A DNA stretch of 64,000 nt from Rhyacophila brunnea (GCA_022495005.1 JAGYXB010000687.1:2666001-2730000), one strand, 5' to 3'. Positions 1 through 12,320 are shown, counted from the stretch's first letter. The notes: a model not told the origin generated them from the sequence alone. Made by a program: numbers and translations.

Positions 1-671
1 TGATTGTTTTGTAAATTATAAATAATTGATTTTAATTTTGACAATTATGCACTTTTAAATTATTAGGCATGATTGATTTTCATATAAACAAATTTGTGCA
101 TATCATGATAAAAAGTTTGGTACATTATAAATAATTGATTAATATAATTATTGAAAAATTTTGCTAAATAAGCTTTCTGTTAAAAATTGATTGATTCACA
201 TAAATCGCTTGTTCTGCTATTTCAACATTATTATGTTGCAAGATACATTGTAATTATAAATTATTGGTTTCCTGCCAAGTCATGTAGGTGCTAGGGTATT
301 GACCTCACCACATTTGAATTACAAGAAAGCGAGTCTGTTTAGTGTAATGACAAGTTTTTCTTTGTCTCATTTTCAAAAATGGTTCATTCACGAAATTGCA
401 TTTACGCTGATATTAATTATTCTATACTTGTTTCATAGACTTATCGTCCCTGCAGTACAATATTGACAATATTAAATTCCATAAACTTAGTATTTAGTTG
501 ATAGCTATTTCAGTTGCAATGCCATTTATCATGACTATATAAATCAACAATTTCTTTATCCTTTCACATAATCTTGACAACGATGTTTAATATTATTACT
601 AATTAAAAAAAACACTTGTAAAATGGAAATCTACTATGCAAATGCTGTCTCATTTAATGTATTAATTGATA
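1..671. other. AT-rich non-coding stretch upstream of gene 1
   Basis: No convincing open frame or repeat boundary is visible. Exon 1 of ZAD gene 1 (the part with the first CxxC pair) should lie upstream of position 1629. Nothing resembling the gene 2 exon 1 motif CRTCL is readable here or in 1426-1628, so that exon is probably outside the window or lost. Confidence 0.6.
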
Positions 672-679
672 CTTCCCAC

Positions 680-1425
680 TAGGGATTCCAATCCCGGGAT
701 CCCGAGCTATTTTCAATACCTATGAATCCCGGGATTGATAAACATAATCCCGAAACTTTCGTGATTGATTTTTTTATCAATTTTTATGAAAAACAAAATA
801 AAAACTAAAAAATAACAGACAAAATACTTTTAATAACAAATAACTTATTAGAAATAAACTGAGTTTGAATGGTTTGATTTATACCCATGTGTAAGTTGCC
901 GATTCATTTTATTTTTTCACATAAATTAATAAAAATGAGAAAGATTGGAAAAAACAATGCTTCGCACTATTAACAAAGTAATTCCACCTTGATCTCATAC
1001 GTTTTACGGCAGTTTCATATTTGGCTGACTGATTAGATTTATGAAGCGGAAAGGCCATAAGTACACCATGATTTGCTTTACTATTTTAAATCTCGCCAAC
1101 TCATTCATTAAGTCTTTACTATCAGAAACAGCAATCTCAAATTAAATTCACATTATTATTTATATTACAATATTATTTACTCCATTAAACTTATGTATTT
1201 CCAAGATTGAACGTATACAATATTAATAATAAATGTCTTAAATAGTATAAATTATACTAGATTTATTTTTGACCGAATTTTTCAATGTTATTTGTAAATA
1301 TAAAAATTATATATTAACAATGGAAAAAAATGCCAATCCCGGGACCAGTCCCGGGATCCCGGGATTATCAAATTGTAATCCCAAAATCGCGGGATCAGAA
1401 TTTTGGCTCGGGATTGGATTCCCTA
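680..1425. mobile_element. Non-autonomous hAT-like element, TAGGG type
   Basis: Terminal inverted repeats TAGGGATTCCAATCCCG (left) and, read inward from the right end, TAGGGAATCCAATCCCG. They are flanked by a perfect 8-bp TSD CTTCCCAC at 672-679 and 1426-1433, which is diagnostic of the hAT superfamily. Both ends are rich in the word CCCGGGATCCCG. The interior is AT-rich and has no transposase frame, so this is a MITE-like derivative. A related TAGGG-type element lies at 18660-19380. Confidence 0.8.
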
Positions 1426-1628
1426 CTTCCCACCATAGAATTTGTTCTCTCTGAATTTTATTTGATTTCAATCATTGAAGATTTTCTATTTATTATTTAC
1501 CATTTTATAAACATATAAATTCAATAAATAAACAAAGCAAGCTGGAAAAATCTCCTTTTCACCGCACTATATAATAATAAATTAAATTACACTTGTCTAT
1601 TACCTACATTTATTAACGTATATTTTAG

Positions 1629-4101
1629 GTAGCTCGAGATGATGGATTTCCAGATCACATGTGTTTGCATTGCATGGAAGAGGCAAAAAATGCATACTTA
1701 TTTAAAAGAAAATGTGAGAAGGCTGAAGACACTCTGAAGAAATATTCATCCAAAGTCGTTGAAGACACAAATCTAAAAACGGTTAGCTAATTTTATCATA
1801 AAATGAAGCATAAACATTCAGGCTGTCACTAGTCTCAAAATAATTCATAATATTCTACCGACGTAAATGGCGTAAATGCACAAAATGTAAGAATTTAAGC
1901 AATTGTCATGATGTTTCAAATAATCATTTTTGGTGTACAAAATCTAAACTTAGCGCCTTTTTTATCATCCATTGCTTATTGGGATAGCTATTGATTATTA
2001 TGATTTCATTTTCGAGTAGATAATATTTTTGAAATTCTACGATAAAGCCTTCAAACAAACGAATGAAAAAAATATGCACAAAAAGGCATGTTGCCAATAT
2101 ATTGGACTTACGTTGATTGTGTAATTACGCGAATGAGAAAATATTGCTGTCATATTCCAATTAATAACGTCTAATTCAGCAATTTAACTTGTAAATGAAT
2201 TAAAAAACATAATAACTATGTAAATAATAGAATGATAAACTGATTATAAAAAACATGATACAAATCACCTTTATTTGTTCAATGTTTTGATACAAATTTT
2301 GATATTTCTTTTAAAAAACCTCTAAAAGATTTTATAACTACTGTCCGACAACAAGATCTCGTCGATAATCGGAAGTCGCTGTAGTCGCATATGGAAGACT
2401 TCTCAGTGACATACCTGTCATGGTGGCAACGCGTGTTTAAATAATGTATCGCCTTTCTTTTTAGATGCGACTCGTTTTCTACTTCGCAATAAACCAAAAG
2501 TTTACTAATAATAATTTTAATATCACTCCTTATCGTTTTATATCTATTTTTATTATAAAAGCAACAAATTACGTAAATTGATAGATCCGTACACCACGAA
2601 AGCGTGAAATGAAATGATGAATTTAGGGGCGTTCCTCATTTTAAACGGAGTTACGATTAACTGCAGAGGTGCTTGTTAGTTCACAGTTTTAACACGTAGA
2701 CAAGAAGATCTTGTTCGACAATAAATGAAATTTCGAAAAAATTATTTGACTTTTAATGTATCTTTCAAAAGAGCCATATTTTATTGTATTCATTAAAAAA
2801 TGTTGAGTCAGCGGAGTTTACACTTACGTATTGTTTGTTTTCAGATTACTGCTTCAGTAAAAGAAGAAGATTCAATGTCCGGTTGCTCTGATTATGATCC
2901 TGCAATCGACTTTCAAATGAAGTTTGAAGACACTCATAAAAGCATGCGCCAATCTTCTAAAAATGATGGATTCTCAGTGGTATCAACATTCAATGGATTA
3001 GATATCATTAAGGATTTGAAACAAGAAGAACTTGAAGACATACCTAATATATTAGACATAAAGAAAGACGTGCCGTTTGATATTGAATCTTTCGGTAACG
3101 ATATGCATGCATTTTCAAAAAGCATCAAAAGACTGAAAAAGAAAAAAAAGGAATCCAAACACAGAAAAGGAAAAATATCAGTTCATTCTTCGTTAAAAAG
3201 TCGCTCCTCTCACATCACATCTAGAACCAGATCAAAGGAGAGTCAGATAAGGAGTTGCGAACACTGTGATTTTAAAACAAAACTGCCTTCCCAATTGAGA
3301 ATTCACATGCACATTCATACAGGAGAAAAACCACTCGCATGTGATCTCTGCAACTTCAGATGCATTCAGTCGTCGTCTTTACAAAGTCACAAATTGACCC
3401 ACACCAATGAAAAACCTTATGATTGCAGTTTCTGTGATTACAAATGCGCAAATTCTTCTAATTTAAAAAGACACGAACGACGGCACACGAATGATAAACC
3501 TTTCGTTTGCGATTTGTGCTCGTATCGTTGCACTCAATCGTCTCATTTGAAAGAACACCGCCGGATACACACGGGAGAAAAGCCATATCTATGTGATCAG
3601 TGCCATTACACATGCGGGTCTATATCTAACCTCAAAATACATAAAGTAAATAAACACTCAATGGAAAAAAAATTCTCGTGCGATGAATGCAATTTTAAAG
3701 CCAAAACGAAAAGCACATTAGATGCCCACAAAAAACGGCACTCTGGTGAGAAAAAATTCTCATGTAACATCTGCGAGTATAGATCTATACAGTTCGCTGC
3801 CCTGGAGAGTCATAAGAGAATGGTTCACACTAAGGAGCGGCCCTTCGCTTGCACCATGTGCCCCTATCGCTGTGTCAACTCGAACTATTTGAAGAGCCAC
3901 CTTCGAACTCATTCCTCGGTCAAGATGCACAAATGTGATATGTGCAGTTATACTTGTCACACGAATACCAAACTGAAGAACCATAAGATGACTCACTCGG
4001 GAGAGAAACCGTTTCATTGTAATGTTTGTGATTTTAAATGTGCCCAATCATATTCGTTGCGGAGGCATCATAAAAGAAATCACGGGGCAGTTACCAAATA
4101 A
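1629..4101 (+). CDS. ZAD-C2H2 zinc-finger protein, gene 1 (partial, 5' exon missing)
   Basis: Two exons are visible: 1629-1781 (after a TTTTAG acceptor, donor GTTAGC, 51 codons) and 2845-4101 (after TTTTCAG, 418 residues plus stop TAA); both junctions are phase 0. The first exon encodes the second half of a ZAD domain (DDGFPDHMCLHC, then AYLFKRKC), which supplies two of the four zinc-binding cysteines. The CxxC of the first half should lie in an upstream exon not seen here. The large exon has an acidic linker, a lysine-rich stretch (KRLKKKKK, a probable nuclear signal), then ten C2H2 fingers of the C-x2-C-x(F/Y) type with TGEKP-like linkers. ZAD domains mediate homodimerisation, and these proteins are generally nuclear DNA-binding factors. 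Gene 2 at 12321-14994 has the same exon plan, finger number and linkers, indicating tandem duplication. The target is unknown. The main uncertainty is whether an intact first exon exists. Confidence 0.88.
2342..2505 (-). repeat. Dispersed repeat shared with 55055-55232
   Basis: About 160 bp in the intron of gene 1 match, in inverted orientation, a segment in intron 2 of gene 3. Shared words include TTATTGCGAAG, ACGAGTCGCATCTAAAAAG, CATGACAGGTA and ACTGAGAAGTCTTC. No terminal repeats or TSD were found and the family is not recognised. A 72-residue open frame crosses this copy on the minus strand, but it is broken in the other copy. Confidence 0.6.
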
Positions 4102-4219
4102 TGTATTAAATTCCGTTAATGTATTATTGTCGACAGAAGCCTTTGTATTAGAATAATACGCTGGCCGTATTAATAATGCTCAAATTGCCAAATCTGTGAA
4201 ATTTTAATATTCAACTCAA

Positions 4220-4225
4220 AATAAA
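4220..4225 (+). terminator. Candidate polyadenylation signal AATAAA of gene 1
   Basis: AATAAA lies about 120 bp after the stop codon of gene 1 and just before the MITE at 4249. It is the first canonical signal downstream, so the 3' UTR probably ends close to the transposon. Confidence 0.5.
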
Positions 4226-4248
4226 TAATAGAAGCTCGTACAGACTAA

Positions 4249-4587
4249 GGCCCGTTTCAGACGGGACACCGGTGTCGCGCTCTTATATAATAAGGAGGCT
4301 ATTGTATTCGAATAAAAGGGCTTTTGTATTATGTTTATGAACGCCCCGAGTTAATGAGTCAAAGCGTGTCCGGTACACTTTTCCGTCGGCCGCTACATTC
4401 TCAAGCCGCCGATACACATGTTTTTATGACCGCAGCCAGTTTTATGCTCTAATTTATATCGCAAAACTATGCGTTGACTCATTAGCTCTGGGCGTTCGTA
4501 AACATAATACAAAGGCCCCTTTATTCGAATACAAAGACCTCCTTATTATATACGAGCGCGACACCGGTGTCCTGTCTGAAATGGGGG
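4249..4587. mobile_element. PIF/Harbinger-like MITE with ~100-bp inverted ends
   Basis: The left end GGCCCGTTTCAGACGGGACA and the right end mirror each other for about 100 bp, through CACCGGTGTCGCGCTC and onward to AACGCCC. A TAA trinucleotide sits immediately outside both ends (4246-4248 and 4588-4590), matching the TWA target duplication of PIF/Harbinger elements. No coding sequence is present. It lies 30 bp downstream of the polyadenylation signal of gene 1. Confidence 0.8.
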
Positions 4588-4590
4588 TAA

Positions 4591-6900
4591 CATACACCTT
4601 CCCACAAACAAATTATAGAATTGTTTGAATATTTGCCACAACACGTCATATGCATGTGCACAAATATTTGTTTGAAAGTATATCCGCAGCTGAAAACATT
4701 GCTATTGAATTAAATATATTTTGGATAAAAGATTTGAGTTTCCCCATCTCCACCCGCCATGTATATGCAGACGCGGTTTGTGCACGGCCGCCTTCCATGA
4801 TGCTATAAACGTGTCAGAATGAAAAGACTTTAGTGCCACACTTCCTTGTCCCGAAGCGATGCTACACGGGACTGATGTAGCAACCATGCACCTTAGTGCT
4901 TGTTTACATTGTAAAATATGTGCACTTCGATTGCACCTAATCAAAATGACATTTCATAAAACTCCGTAAAAATGCCATGAATATCCCATAAATATGGCCA
5001 CTCTTCCTTGTTTATCAGTGCATTTTCACATGTTATTCCATGTGTTTCAGAATACAAAAAAATATGGGAATCTGTATAAAAACATTTAAGATGTTTATTT
5101 GATTGCGGGCAGATGTATGTTGGTTCAGGCAGATACCAGAGTTAACATGTAAATTACCATTTGGGCGGAGCGTTATGGCTTGTTTAAATAGATTTTTTAT
5201 CCAGACTGGTTATTAGTCCTTCACTCAACTGATTGGCTCCATGCTCTGGCTCCAAACACACATTCAAACAGAATTTACTAACACACTGTAATACTTGAGC
5301 CGATTTGCAAAGTTTTGTTTGAAACTATCTGAACTTAAAAGTCTTCAACGCCCTAAGTAAATAGTCGCATGGAGAAGAAAAATGGTCATGATCTGCAACC
5401 TTAGGTACTTTATGGAAAAGCAAAATAACACTCTTAAAAATATACTTTTCATTAGCTAGTCACCTTCCCAGTAAATAAAAATGTATTCCTTATATTATTA
5501 TTATTGAATTAAAAACTACTTACCTACCTATTTCAATAAAAAAAATCATTTACCTATTTTGTAGTATTATTTTTGTCCTAGAAAGAAATCACAATATGGA
5601 AAGAGATACCGATTGATTGTTTTATTCGAACACTTATTTTACAGCTCTATATTTGATAATTTGTTGGCGTTATTTTATTTAACAGGTGACAAGGAAATGA
5701 TGTTGAAATTAATTTAAATCCCATTGCATGACGACATGAAAATGTACCAATCAAAACCAGCTGTTTAAACTTTCGTAAAAAAGATCGTAATATTGTCATC
5801 TGAACTAATACCATTTTTATTCATGCTTGTTGGTTTAAGGTTTAAATCTGTGATGAGCAAACTTTTTCCAGTAGCGCCAATTTTTCTGACAGTTCGTAGG
5901 GGAATGCTATATTCTTTCCAGTGTCTTCGAAGTGGATATACTGTTAATTTATAAACTCACCATTTGATACACATTCATCGTTGTATGCGTCCCACACGAA
6001 GCTTTATAGAGGACAATATGACTGCATACCGTATATCAATAATAAATATTACCTCTTGCGGTACAGTAAACTTTCAAAGTTATAATAAAATTAACAGATT
6101 TCATTGGTTTTCGCTGACAGTCTGGTTCCACTAATAATTATTAGAATTATGTTATATGCTAGGGATTTTACAACATATTTTCTTATGTGGCACGGAGGAC
6201 TGTGTGTTGTGAAGCGCCGGTTGAGATGGAAAGGAAAATAATAAAACAGTCCTTTATTATTTAGCACACTTATCCAACTAATAAATAATAATATACTGTT
6301 CACTCTATGCAAAAAGTCTACCTATTTTGGTTATACTATATCCTATTAAATTCTGTCAGGAAAATAACATAGTTAGGTACATAATATACAAAATTTTCAC
6401 AATTAATATCTACGATAAATAGTACTTTTTTTAATTAGGTAAATTTTCGCTCCCAAATATGCATGGACCAACACGTCATGAGGAGAGTATATTATTAAGT
6501 CTTGTTGAATGGTTGTTAGCCATTCACACAAACTATTTGCTCCACATTTAATGTAATTTTTATTCCTAACAATTTTAACAAAAAAATAATCTGTTGTAGA
6601 GAACGGATTTTAAAACATTTTCATAAGATTTTTTTATTAAAATCGAAGAGGATTGAAAAAAAATTGGTGTGTACTTATGTACGCGCGTTAGAAGTTATAC
6701 TTCTTTGGCACAAAACAAAAACAAAACTTGTGATAACCTAGATTCTTCGACTAGTTCTCAATTATCTTGTACACACTCAAGAAAAAGGGCCACTTATTGG
6801 AGCGCCATTGGTTTATTTCTATACACTTTAACTTAGATTACTAAATTATATAATTATTTCTCGTTGTTTTTATTTTTAAAGTAACAACTATCACTCTGAC
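4591..6900. other. Intergenic, nothing identified
   Basis: AT-rich DNA with short random frames only. I saw no splice-compatible exon, inverted-repeat pair or SINE head. Confidence 0.5.
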
Positions 6901-6953
6901 GTTTAATTGTTTGTTTACGTAAGGAATTGCAAATGGCTGACAATAATAAATTC

Positions 6954-6967
6954 GTTGCCTAGGCAAC
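6954..6967. promoter_or_regulatory. Perfect palindromic X-box-like motif (candidate RFX site)
   Basis: GTTGCCTAGGCAAC is a perfect 14-bp inverted palindrome (16 bp with flanking C/G) matching the 6-2-6 layout of RFX/DAF-19 X-boxes that control ciliary genes. No ciliary gene is adjacent in the window. The site lies 15 bp from a MITE, so it may be chance or transposon-borne. Confidence 0.35.
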
Positions 6968-6982
6968 GGAACAATTCTACTA

Positions 6983-7154
6983 CAGACCTACAAACTTATC
7001 TGTAGAATGGCCAAAAATGGAAATATGAACTATCATAGGACGCCATTTTGAAAATTACATTTGAATGTCAGATTTTGTCTAGTTACGAGTCTTGATTGGG
7101 TAGTTTTCGGCAGTGGCTCCCCCATCCCATTCTTTAGATAAGTTTGTAGGTCTG
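6983..7154. mobile_element. Small MITE, TA target (Tc1/mariner-like)
   Basis: Inverted ends CAGACCTACAAACTTATCT...AGAATGG at 6983-7009 and about 7128-7154 match at about 25 of 27 positions. A TA dinucleotide sits directly outside each end. The 172-bp element has no coding capacity. Confidence 0.65.
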
Positions 7155-7436
7155 TATCACACTTGCGTTTGTATACAGCTGACAGATTCGTAGCTAACTT
7201 CATACTATTGCGCACTTTCGTAACGTGCGCGCGTAGCTCTCAATTTCACTCTACCAAACGCCCCAGAAGAAATATAACTTCAAAAATAGCTAAGTACCTA
7301 CCTATATGAAGATAAATAATTATGAGCGGCTACATAACATTATTTTGATTTATAATGAGTAGCCATAATAATAATTATCGAATAGTCTACAAACCTGTTT
7401 TGCCAAACATACTACAATAATTATTATAGTACAAGG

Positions 7437-7712
7437 CTGACGAGGCAGACTATATTGCGAATTACGATGGTAGTGCTAGTAATCGATAACATTTGAATAC
7501 AATCAGGTGACATGTTCGTAATAAATGAAGATTTTCGATTGCATATTTTGGTCAAATTATTACCGATCATTATATTTCAATAGTTTTTAAAAAACCATCA
7601 TTTTCTACAAACAGTATTATTATATATATTATTGCATTCGAAGTATGAGCAAATGGCTAGCACTACCATTGAAGTAGCTTCGTATCACGGACTGACTACC
7701 AATAATGATTAA
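7437..7712. repeat. Degenerate inverted-repeat element, related to 57537-57690
   Basis: The ends share CAATGGTAGTGCTAG in inverted orientation (around 7467 and 7653), with looser similarity outward. The left part resembles the segment starting at 57537 (ATTGCGA.., ACGATGGT.GT.CTAGT). Boundaries and superfamily are undetermined. Confidence 0.45.
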
Positions 7713-8762
7713 TAGTGGGCCTTGGTTATAATAATAAACTATAATTTTGGACCCCACTGTACGTCCAAAATACTGTAATTTTGAAATTGACGAATGAAAA
7801 ACTAAACTATTTTTCATATATTGTGTTTGCCTATTTTGATCCGTGAAAAAGAATTATCGGTCGGAAGAAACTCGGCTCTCAGTCATCACCCATCGGTTCG
7901 GAACGGAATTTGTTATGTTACGCAGTTTCGTTTACGTGGCAAACTTTAATGCATATTTCGTCGTCATACAAGAGAAAGTGACCAAGTGCATTTTTTACGA
8001 AATTGGTTTTATTGACTATTTGACATCTTACTAACATAATGGTTGTCTGGAAAAAATGACGAACTGAATTTCAGCCTGGAAATATACTATCTCGAATTTA
8101 TCAAAATGACTATCTGCATTAAAGCACATTTTTTGCCAAGCAAAATTGACTATTTGACACATGGTCATTTCTTTTTGTAATCTTTAACAATAAAAAATGA
8201 CCAAGTGACAGTTTTCCTTGTAGTAGTTATTCTGTAGTAGTGAAGTTAGTCATTTATTTCTTACGAAACGTTTGACGTATCAATTTTCTCTCATTGTAAA
8301 GTGATAGAATTCGTCAAAACCAATTCAGAGGTGAGTTTGAATCTATTTGTTTATCCAATGTATAACATAAACATTTTCAGATCAGCTCAATCCCAACGAA
8401 ATAAAAATAAAAATAGTGATACCATATGCAGTGAATGAGTTAAGAACCAAATTTAATGCCGCCTATTTGACGCTTGCATTCTGACGGTGCTGCTTTAGCG
8501 AATCATGGCACCTTACGAAGGCTCAGAGCAACCGTATACTGAACTTAGAAAACAGATGTTTGCGATAGATACTGGTGTGCAGTGGCATGACTTTATGAGC
8601 AACGAGGAGATAAAATATCGCACTAAGTAGCCTCTCATCACGCTGAGAGTGAAGAGGCAACGTTGGACCAGAATTTCAACCTGGCTTGCCCGTTCTTTAA
8701 GCCAACCGGATTCCGGCGTCATGGAAGGCCGCTAAATACTATCTATTAAGTGTATACGACAG

Positions 8763-8852
8763 AGCTACGGGATGCTGGTTTGACCTGGAACATTGCAAGA
8801 AGACTGGCGAGCGACAGGGATTCTTGGAGGCGCCTGGTGTCCATATGCTCTA
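8763..8852 (+). pseudogene. LINE tail relic inside element A
   Basis: The frame reads ELRDAGLTWNIARRLASD then RDSWRRLV..CSN and stop, the layout of the extreme C-terminus of RTE-like non-LTR retrotransposon polyproteins (RDxWRRLV). Only about 30 residues survive. It lies between the two unrecognised frames of element A, so a 5'-truncated LINE seems to have landed there. Identification is by motif memory only. Confidence 0.45.
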
Positions 8853-9662
8853 ACTAAAGGGCTGATATGGACGAAGAAGATACTTGCTGCCAAAATAATG
8901 AAAAATCGGTATGAGCGTGTCAGACCAGGACAGATTCTCCATAAAATATTCTTATAACGACGACGTTCAAACCCTGTCAGTGTTTGGGCGAGGTCGGCCA
9001 CCACTTGTTCCCCCATTAAAATACTTATTCAAAGAACTCAATATAACCAGGCTAAAAAAGAGAGATTTTGTAAAACTGTGTGATACTGGAGCAAATCCTC
9101 GTGATTATCATGGATGGTACAGATAACTTGCTGAAAATAACATGCCAGAGATGCCAAACAGGGTACCAGAACCAAACATGGAGTCTCAATCTGAAGCAGA
9201 GTATTTTTTTACATTAATTTATTTTAATGTAAGTACTTATATTTTTGTGACTTTTGTACTTTTTCATGTAAAGCAACTGGGTATATTTTCCATAGAAAAT
9301 TAAAAAATTATATCCTATTTTCGCCATTCTATTCAGAATGCACTCAAAATAAAGTCAATTTGAAGAAAAATACCTATACTTCATTTTTGTTTTACCTGTA
9401 TTCTAAGAATGTAAAGTGACTATCTGCAATTTTTCCATTATTTCATGGGTAGTAAAACTGACCAACTTCATTTCGTATTTTTAAAAGCTAGAACAAAAGT
9501 GATTTTTTATAATATTATAATTTCATTTTAAAAGTAAATATCATATCTACATCCACAAAAATAATCAGAAATGTGAATGCAATATAAGGATTTTTTAGAT
9601 TGATTACAAATGTTAAAATGGCTCTCCTGAACAATTTACTATTTTGCACTTGGTCACTCTCT

Positions 9663-11614
9663 CGTCGCTATAGGATTTGTTTACCGAATATCCATTTTTG
9701 TCGAAATCGACATTTTAATGCAATTCGATTTCTTTTATCGAACTCTACCGAAATCATTTATAAAAACAATATTTTTTTATCTAGGAACAGAGATATTTTT
9801 TTAAAAAACCTGAATACGCCATGTTAAGTTACAATTACTCCGTGGTGTTCTCCCGAACATCCAACTATTCGTACCTGAATATCCAAGTTAATTTCGGTCG
9901 AAATAGATCTCTGGCTGAGTTTTTATTTCCCGAATATTACTTTAGCCAATCAAACCGCGCTGACGCCGTGCATCTCGCTCCCACATTCACGCTGTCTAGC
10001 TCTAGAACAATCACGCCCACTTTCATATTTTTCGGCCGTCTGGAATCCTCTTTCAAATTTCATCTTATTGATATTGTTTTTAAAGTTACTATTGTTTTAA
10101 TAGTGAATTCATCTAATTTGAAGAGATCGTTCATAGCTGTTACATCACCAGTTTGCCCTGAACTTATAGTAAAGTTATGGAAGTGAGTATTTTAACCTAA
10201 ATAACTGCATTTTGTTTTGATAAATGACACAAAATTATACACGGTATATATAAACGGTTATATGAATTCTATAGTGTGACCCGCCAACTACTATGGCGTA
10301 AAAAATAATTATTATTTCAAATTATTATTAATCAAACATTGTTTGTCTTTATTTTACTTTTAATCTACGTATTTCTATGAAAATAAAGGCGATGCTATGA
10401 TTTATTTTTGAATGCGCTGATAGTTAATTTAATTTAATATGTATGTTAGTAACTATTTATTTGGTGAATATTATATACTTAGGATATTAGTACCTACCTA
10501 ATATTAGCAGCCAATGGTAATTAATTTATAGATGCTATTATTTTGTGTTGTCATTCCAATAGTAAATATATAATATTTATTTGGTGGTTTGTAATAAGTT
10601 TAATTGTTAATTATAGAAATATATAGGTATAATAATATACAGATATATATACATAGTTTTTTTTTTTTTTTGAAAAAGTATTAATATAAAATTGTTAGCA
10701 AGTACGAGTAAGTACCATCATAAAATATTGGAGAAATCCGTGACGTCGGTTAGTAATTGAAGTAGTAGATACCTACTTTTATTTAATAAGCAAAAACCGA
10801 TCGCCGATAGTCGCTTGATTTTGAAGAATACTGATGAGCAGGTATTAAAAGGCCAATAGTTAAAGTTTGTCGTCATAAGTATGTCACCTCGTAGCATAGT
10901 GGATAATTCGTGGACTGGGTCGTAAAGCCAGGAGATGCAGGGACGATTCCTGCCGGGTGTCTTACTTTTTTCAAAAAGATTTTTTCTATTGGTTTTAATA
11001 CTCGTATATTTTCTCAGAAGTGATTTTCAAAATTATGTATGTTCAATAATTAGAATGGTACATTCTTAAATCTTGTGAATTATTCGTTGAATAAAAAAAA
11101 AGATTATTAAAAACTATTTTATTACTTATTACGAAAAAAAACGAAAAAAGCGAATGCCGCATGTTATTATTACCTACGAACTTGGGTTATTACGATCATT
11201 AGGTATTTAAATAGTAAAAGTAATCATTACCAATTATCGTGTAAATAAATATAACATTTGAGGTGCGTACTTTTTAACCACTCAGTAATCCGTGGGCCGT
11301 GCAGCAATACGCTACGGTCTTAAGTCCCGAACGTCCATGTTTTGTCCCGAATATCCATTATTCTGAGAGTGCGCTAAAAATTTCCCGAATATCCACAACG
11401 AGTACTTGTAAATAAAACGCATTTTCTGTGCATTTACTGATTCATACCAGTATATTATTCTTGGAATCTATTCTTAGATAATGTTGCAATCATACAGTGT
11501 AGAAAGAATGATTGATACATCTACTGATATTTCAATATACGACAATGAAATTTGTTTTTCGTCTCCTGAAAAATTGACATTTGGTCTATTCGGGAAACAA
11601 ATCCTATAGTGACG
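9663..11614. mobile_element. Unclassified DNA transposon (element B) inserted in the right end of element A
   Basis: Left end CGTCGCTATAGGATTTG and right end, read inward, CGTCACTATAGGATTTG form inverted repeats that continue as TTT(A/C)CCGAATA. The direct repeat CTCTCT flanks both ends; comparison with the undisturbed left end of element A fits a real duplication of 4 bp. CCGAATATCCA recurs near both ends, a subterminal repeat pattern. The longest frame (9821-10186, 121 aa) has no recognisable domain. A SINE copy lies inside (10883-11100). Confidence 0.6.
10883..11100 (+). mobile_element. tRNA-derived SINE (family 3)
   Basis: The tRNA-like head has an A-box-like TAGCATAGTGG and a B-box-like GGGACGATTCC, followed by an unrelated body (TTATGTATGTTCAATAA) and an A-rich tail. 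The body aligns with the copy at 56045-56395. The head cannot fold as a complete tRNA, so this is not a tRNA gene. Confidence 0.6.
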
Positions 11615-11837
11615 CTCTCTTGTATGATGACGATTTATGAGACAGACCCAACTGTTAAAAATAATTTACGTGCTTGTGACTGGTCGTCCGCCATTTTTAG
11701 CTGTCAGTCGCCATTGTTGAATTTTATTCAACTATCTTTTTGTCATCGAAATGCGGTCCTAGAAATGATAGTATTTCGGCAAAAATTATAGGACGTGTTA
11801 AAAATGTAAAAAACATGCTGACTACCATTTTTCCATT

Positions 11838-12000
11838 TCACCTAACCTAACCCAACCTAACCGGCGAATCCAATTAATTGCATTTTTCAAAATTGTGGTA
11901 TTTTTGACGGACTATACTTTTTTAATAGTACGCGGACTAAAAATAAATGTACTATAATTATAGTTCGGTTGGCAACACTGCATTCACTGACAGCTAATGG
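11838..12000 (+). repeat. Dispersed repeat D (CCTAACC-rich start)
   Basis: It begins with CCTAACCTAACCCAACCTAA, then GGCGAATCCAATTAATTGCA and on to GGTTGGCAACACTGC. An inverted, interrupted copy lies at 53434-54110 and a fragment at about 31690-31765. It sits 320 bp upstream of the gene 2 start codon, so it may form part of that 5' region. Confidence 0.6.
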
Positions 12001-12320
12001 CAGTGCGTGACGGCGGAGAACCAGTCACAAGACCCATAATTAATTTAATGTATTCTTTAAAACGTATTTAGTTTATGCCATATTTTTCCACATTTGATAA
12101 ATTATTATAACCTCGCCAAAGATTCAAAGGCAACTACTTCCCATTATTTTTGTGAAATAATTTGGTGACAAAGATATGGCAACACTGCTACACGGTGTTA
12201 TTTGTCTATTGTTTACAACTGAAATGTCATAAATTGTTATCAGCTGTTACCATCGCAATGTGAATTTATTTTGCTTATTTCAATTAAAGACCACAGATTC
12301 CATTAATAAAAATAAAAGCC

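Larger units (their letters stand above)
7952..11639. mobile_element. Unclassified DNA transposon relic (element A), split by element B
   Basis: The left end (CGTCGTCATACAAGAGAAAG then TGACCAAGTGCA) is mirrored at the right, but the right copy is cut in two: TGCACTTGGTCACTCTCT at about 9645-9662 and the rest (TGTATGATGACGA) from 11621. Removing element B (9663-11614) restores a terminal repeat of about 38 bp. The interior is full of short subterminal words such as TGACTATTTG, TGACCAAGTG and TGACTATCTG. It carries decayed reading frames (8504-8625 starting MAPYEGSEQP; 8911-9126, with KKRDFVKLCDTGANPRDY) that I do not recognise. No TSD is clear. Confidence 0.55.

Noticed and set aside
2934..3158. 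Minus-strand frames over the zinc-finger exons (also 3760-4047 and 14695-14976)
   Set aside because: Shadows of the C2H2 coding sequence on the other strand.
6091..6312. 73-codon minus-strand frame
   Set aside because: Composition follows the AT-rich background and no domain or splice context was seen.
9821..10186. 121-codon frame as a gene
   Set aside because: It lies inside element B, has no recognised domain and contains the element's repeated CCGAATATCC words.
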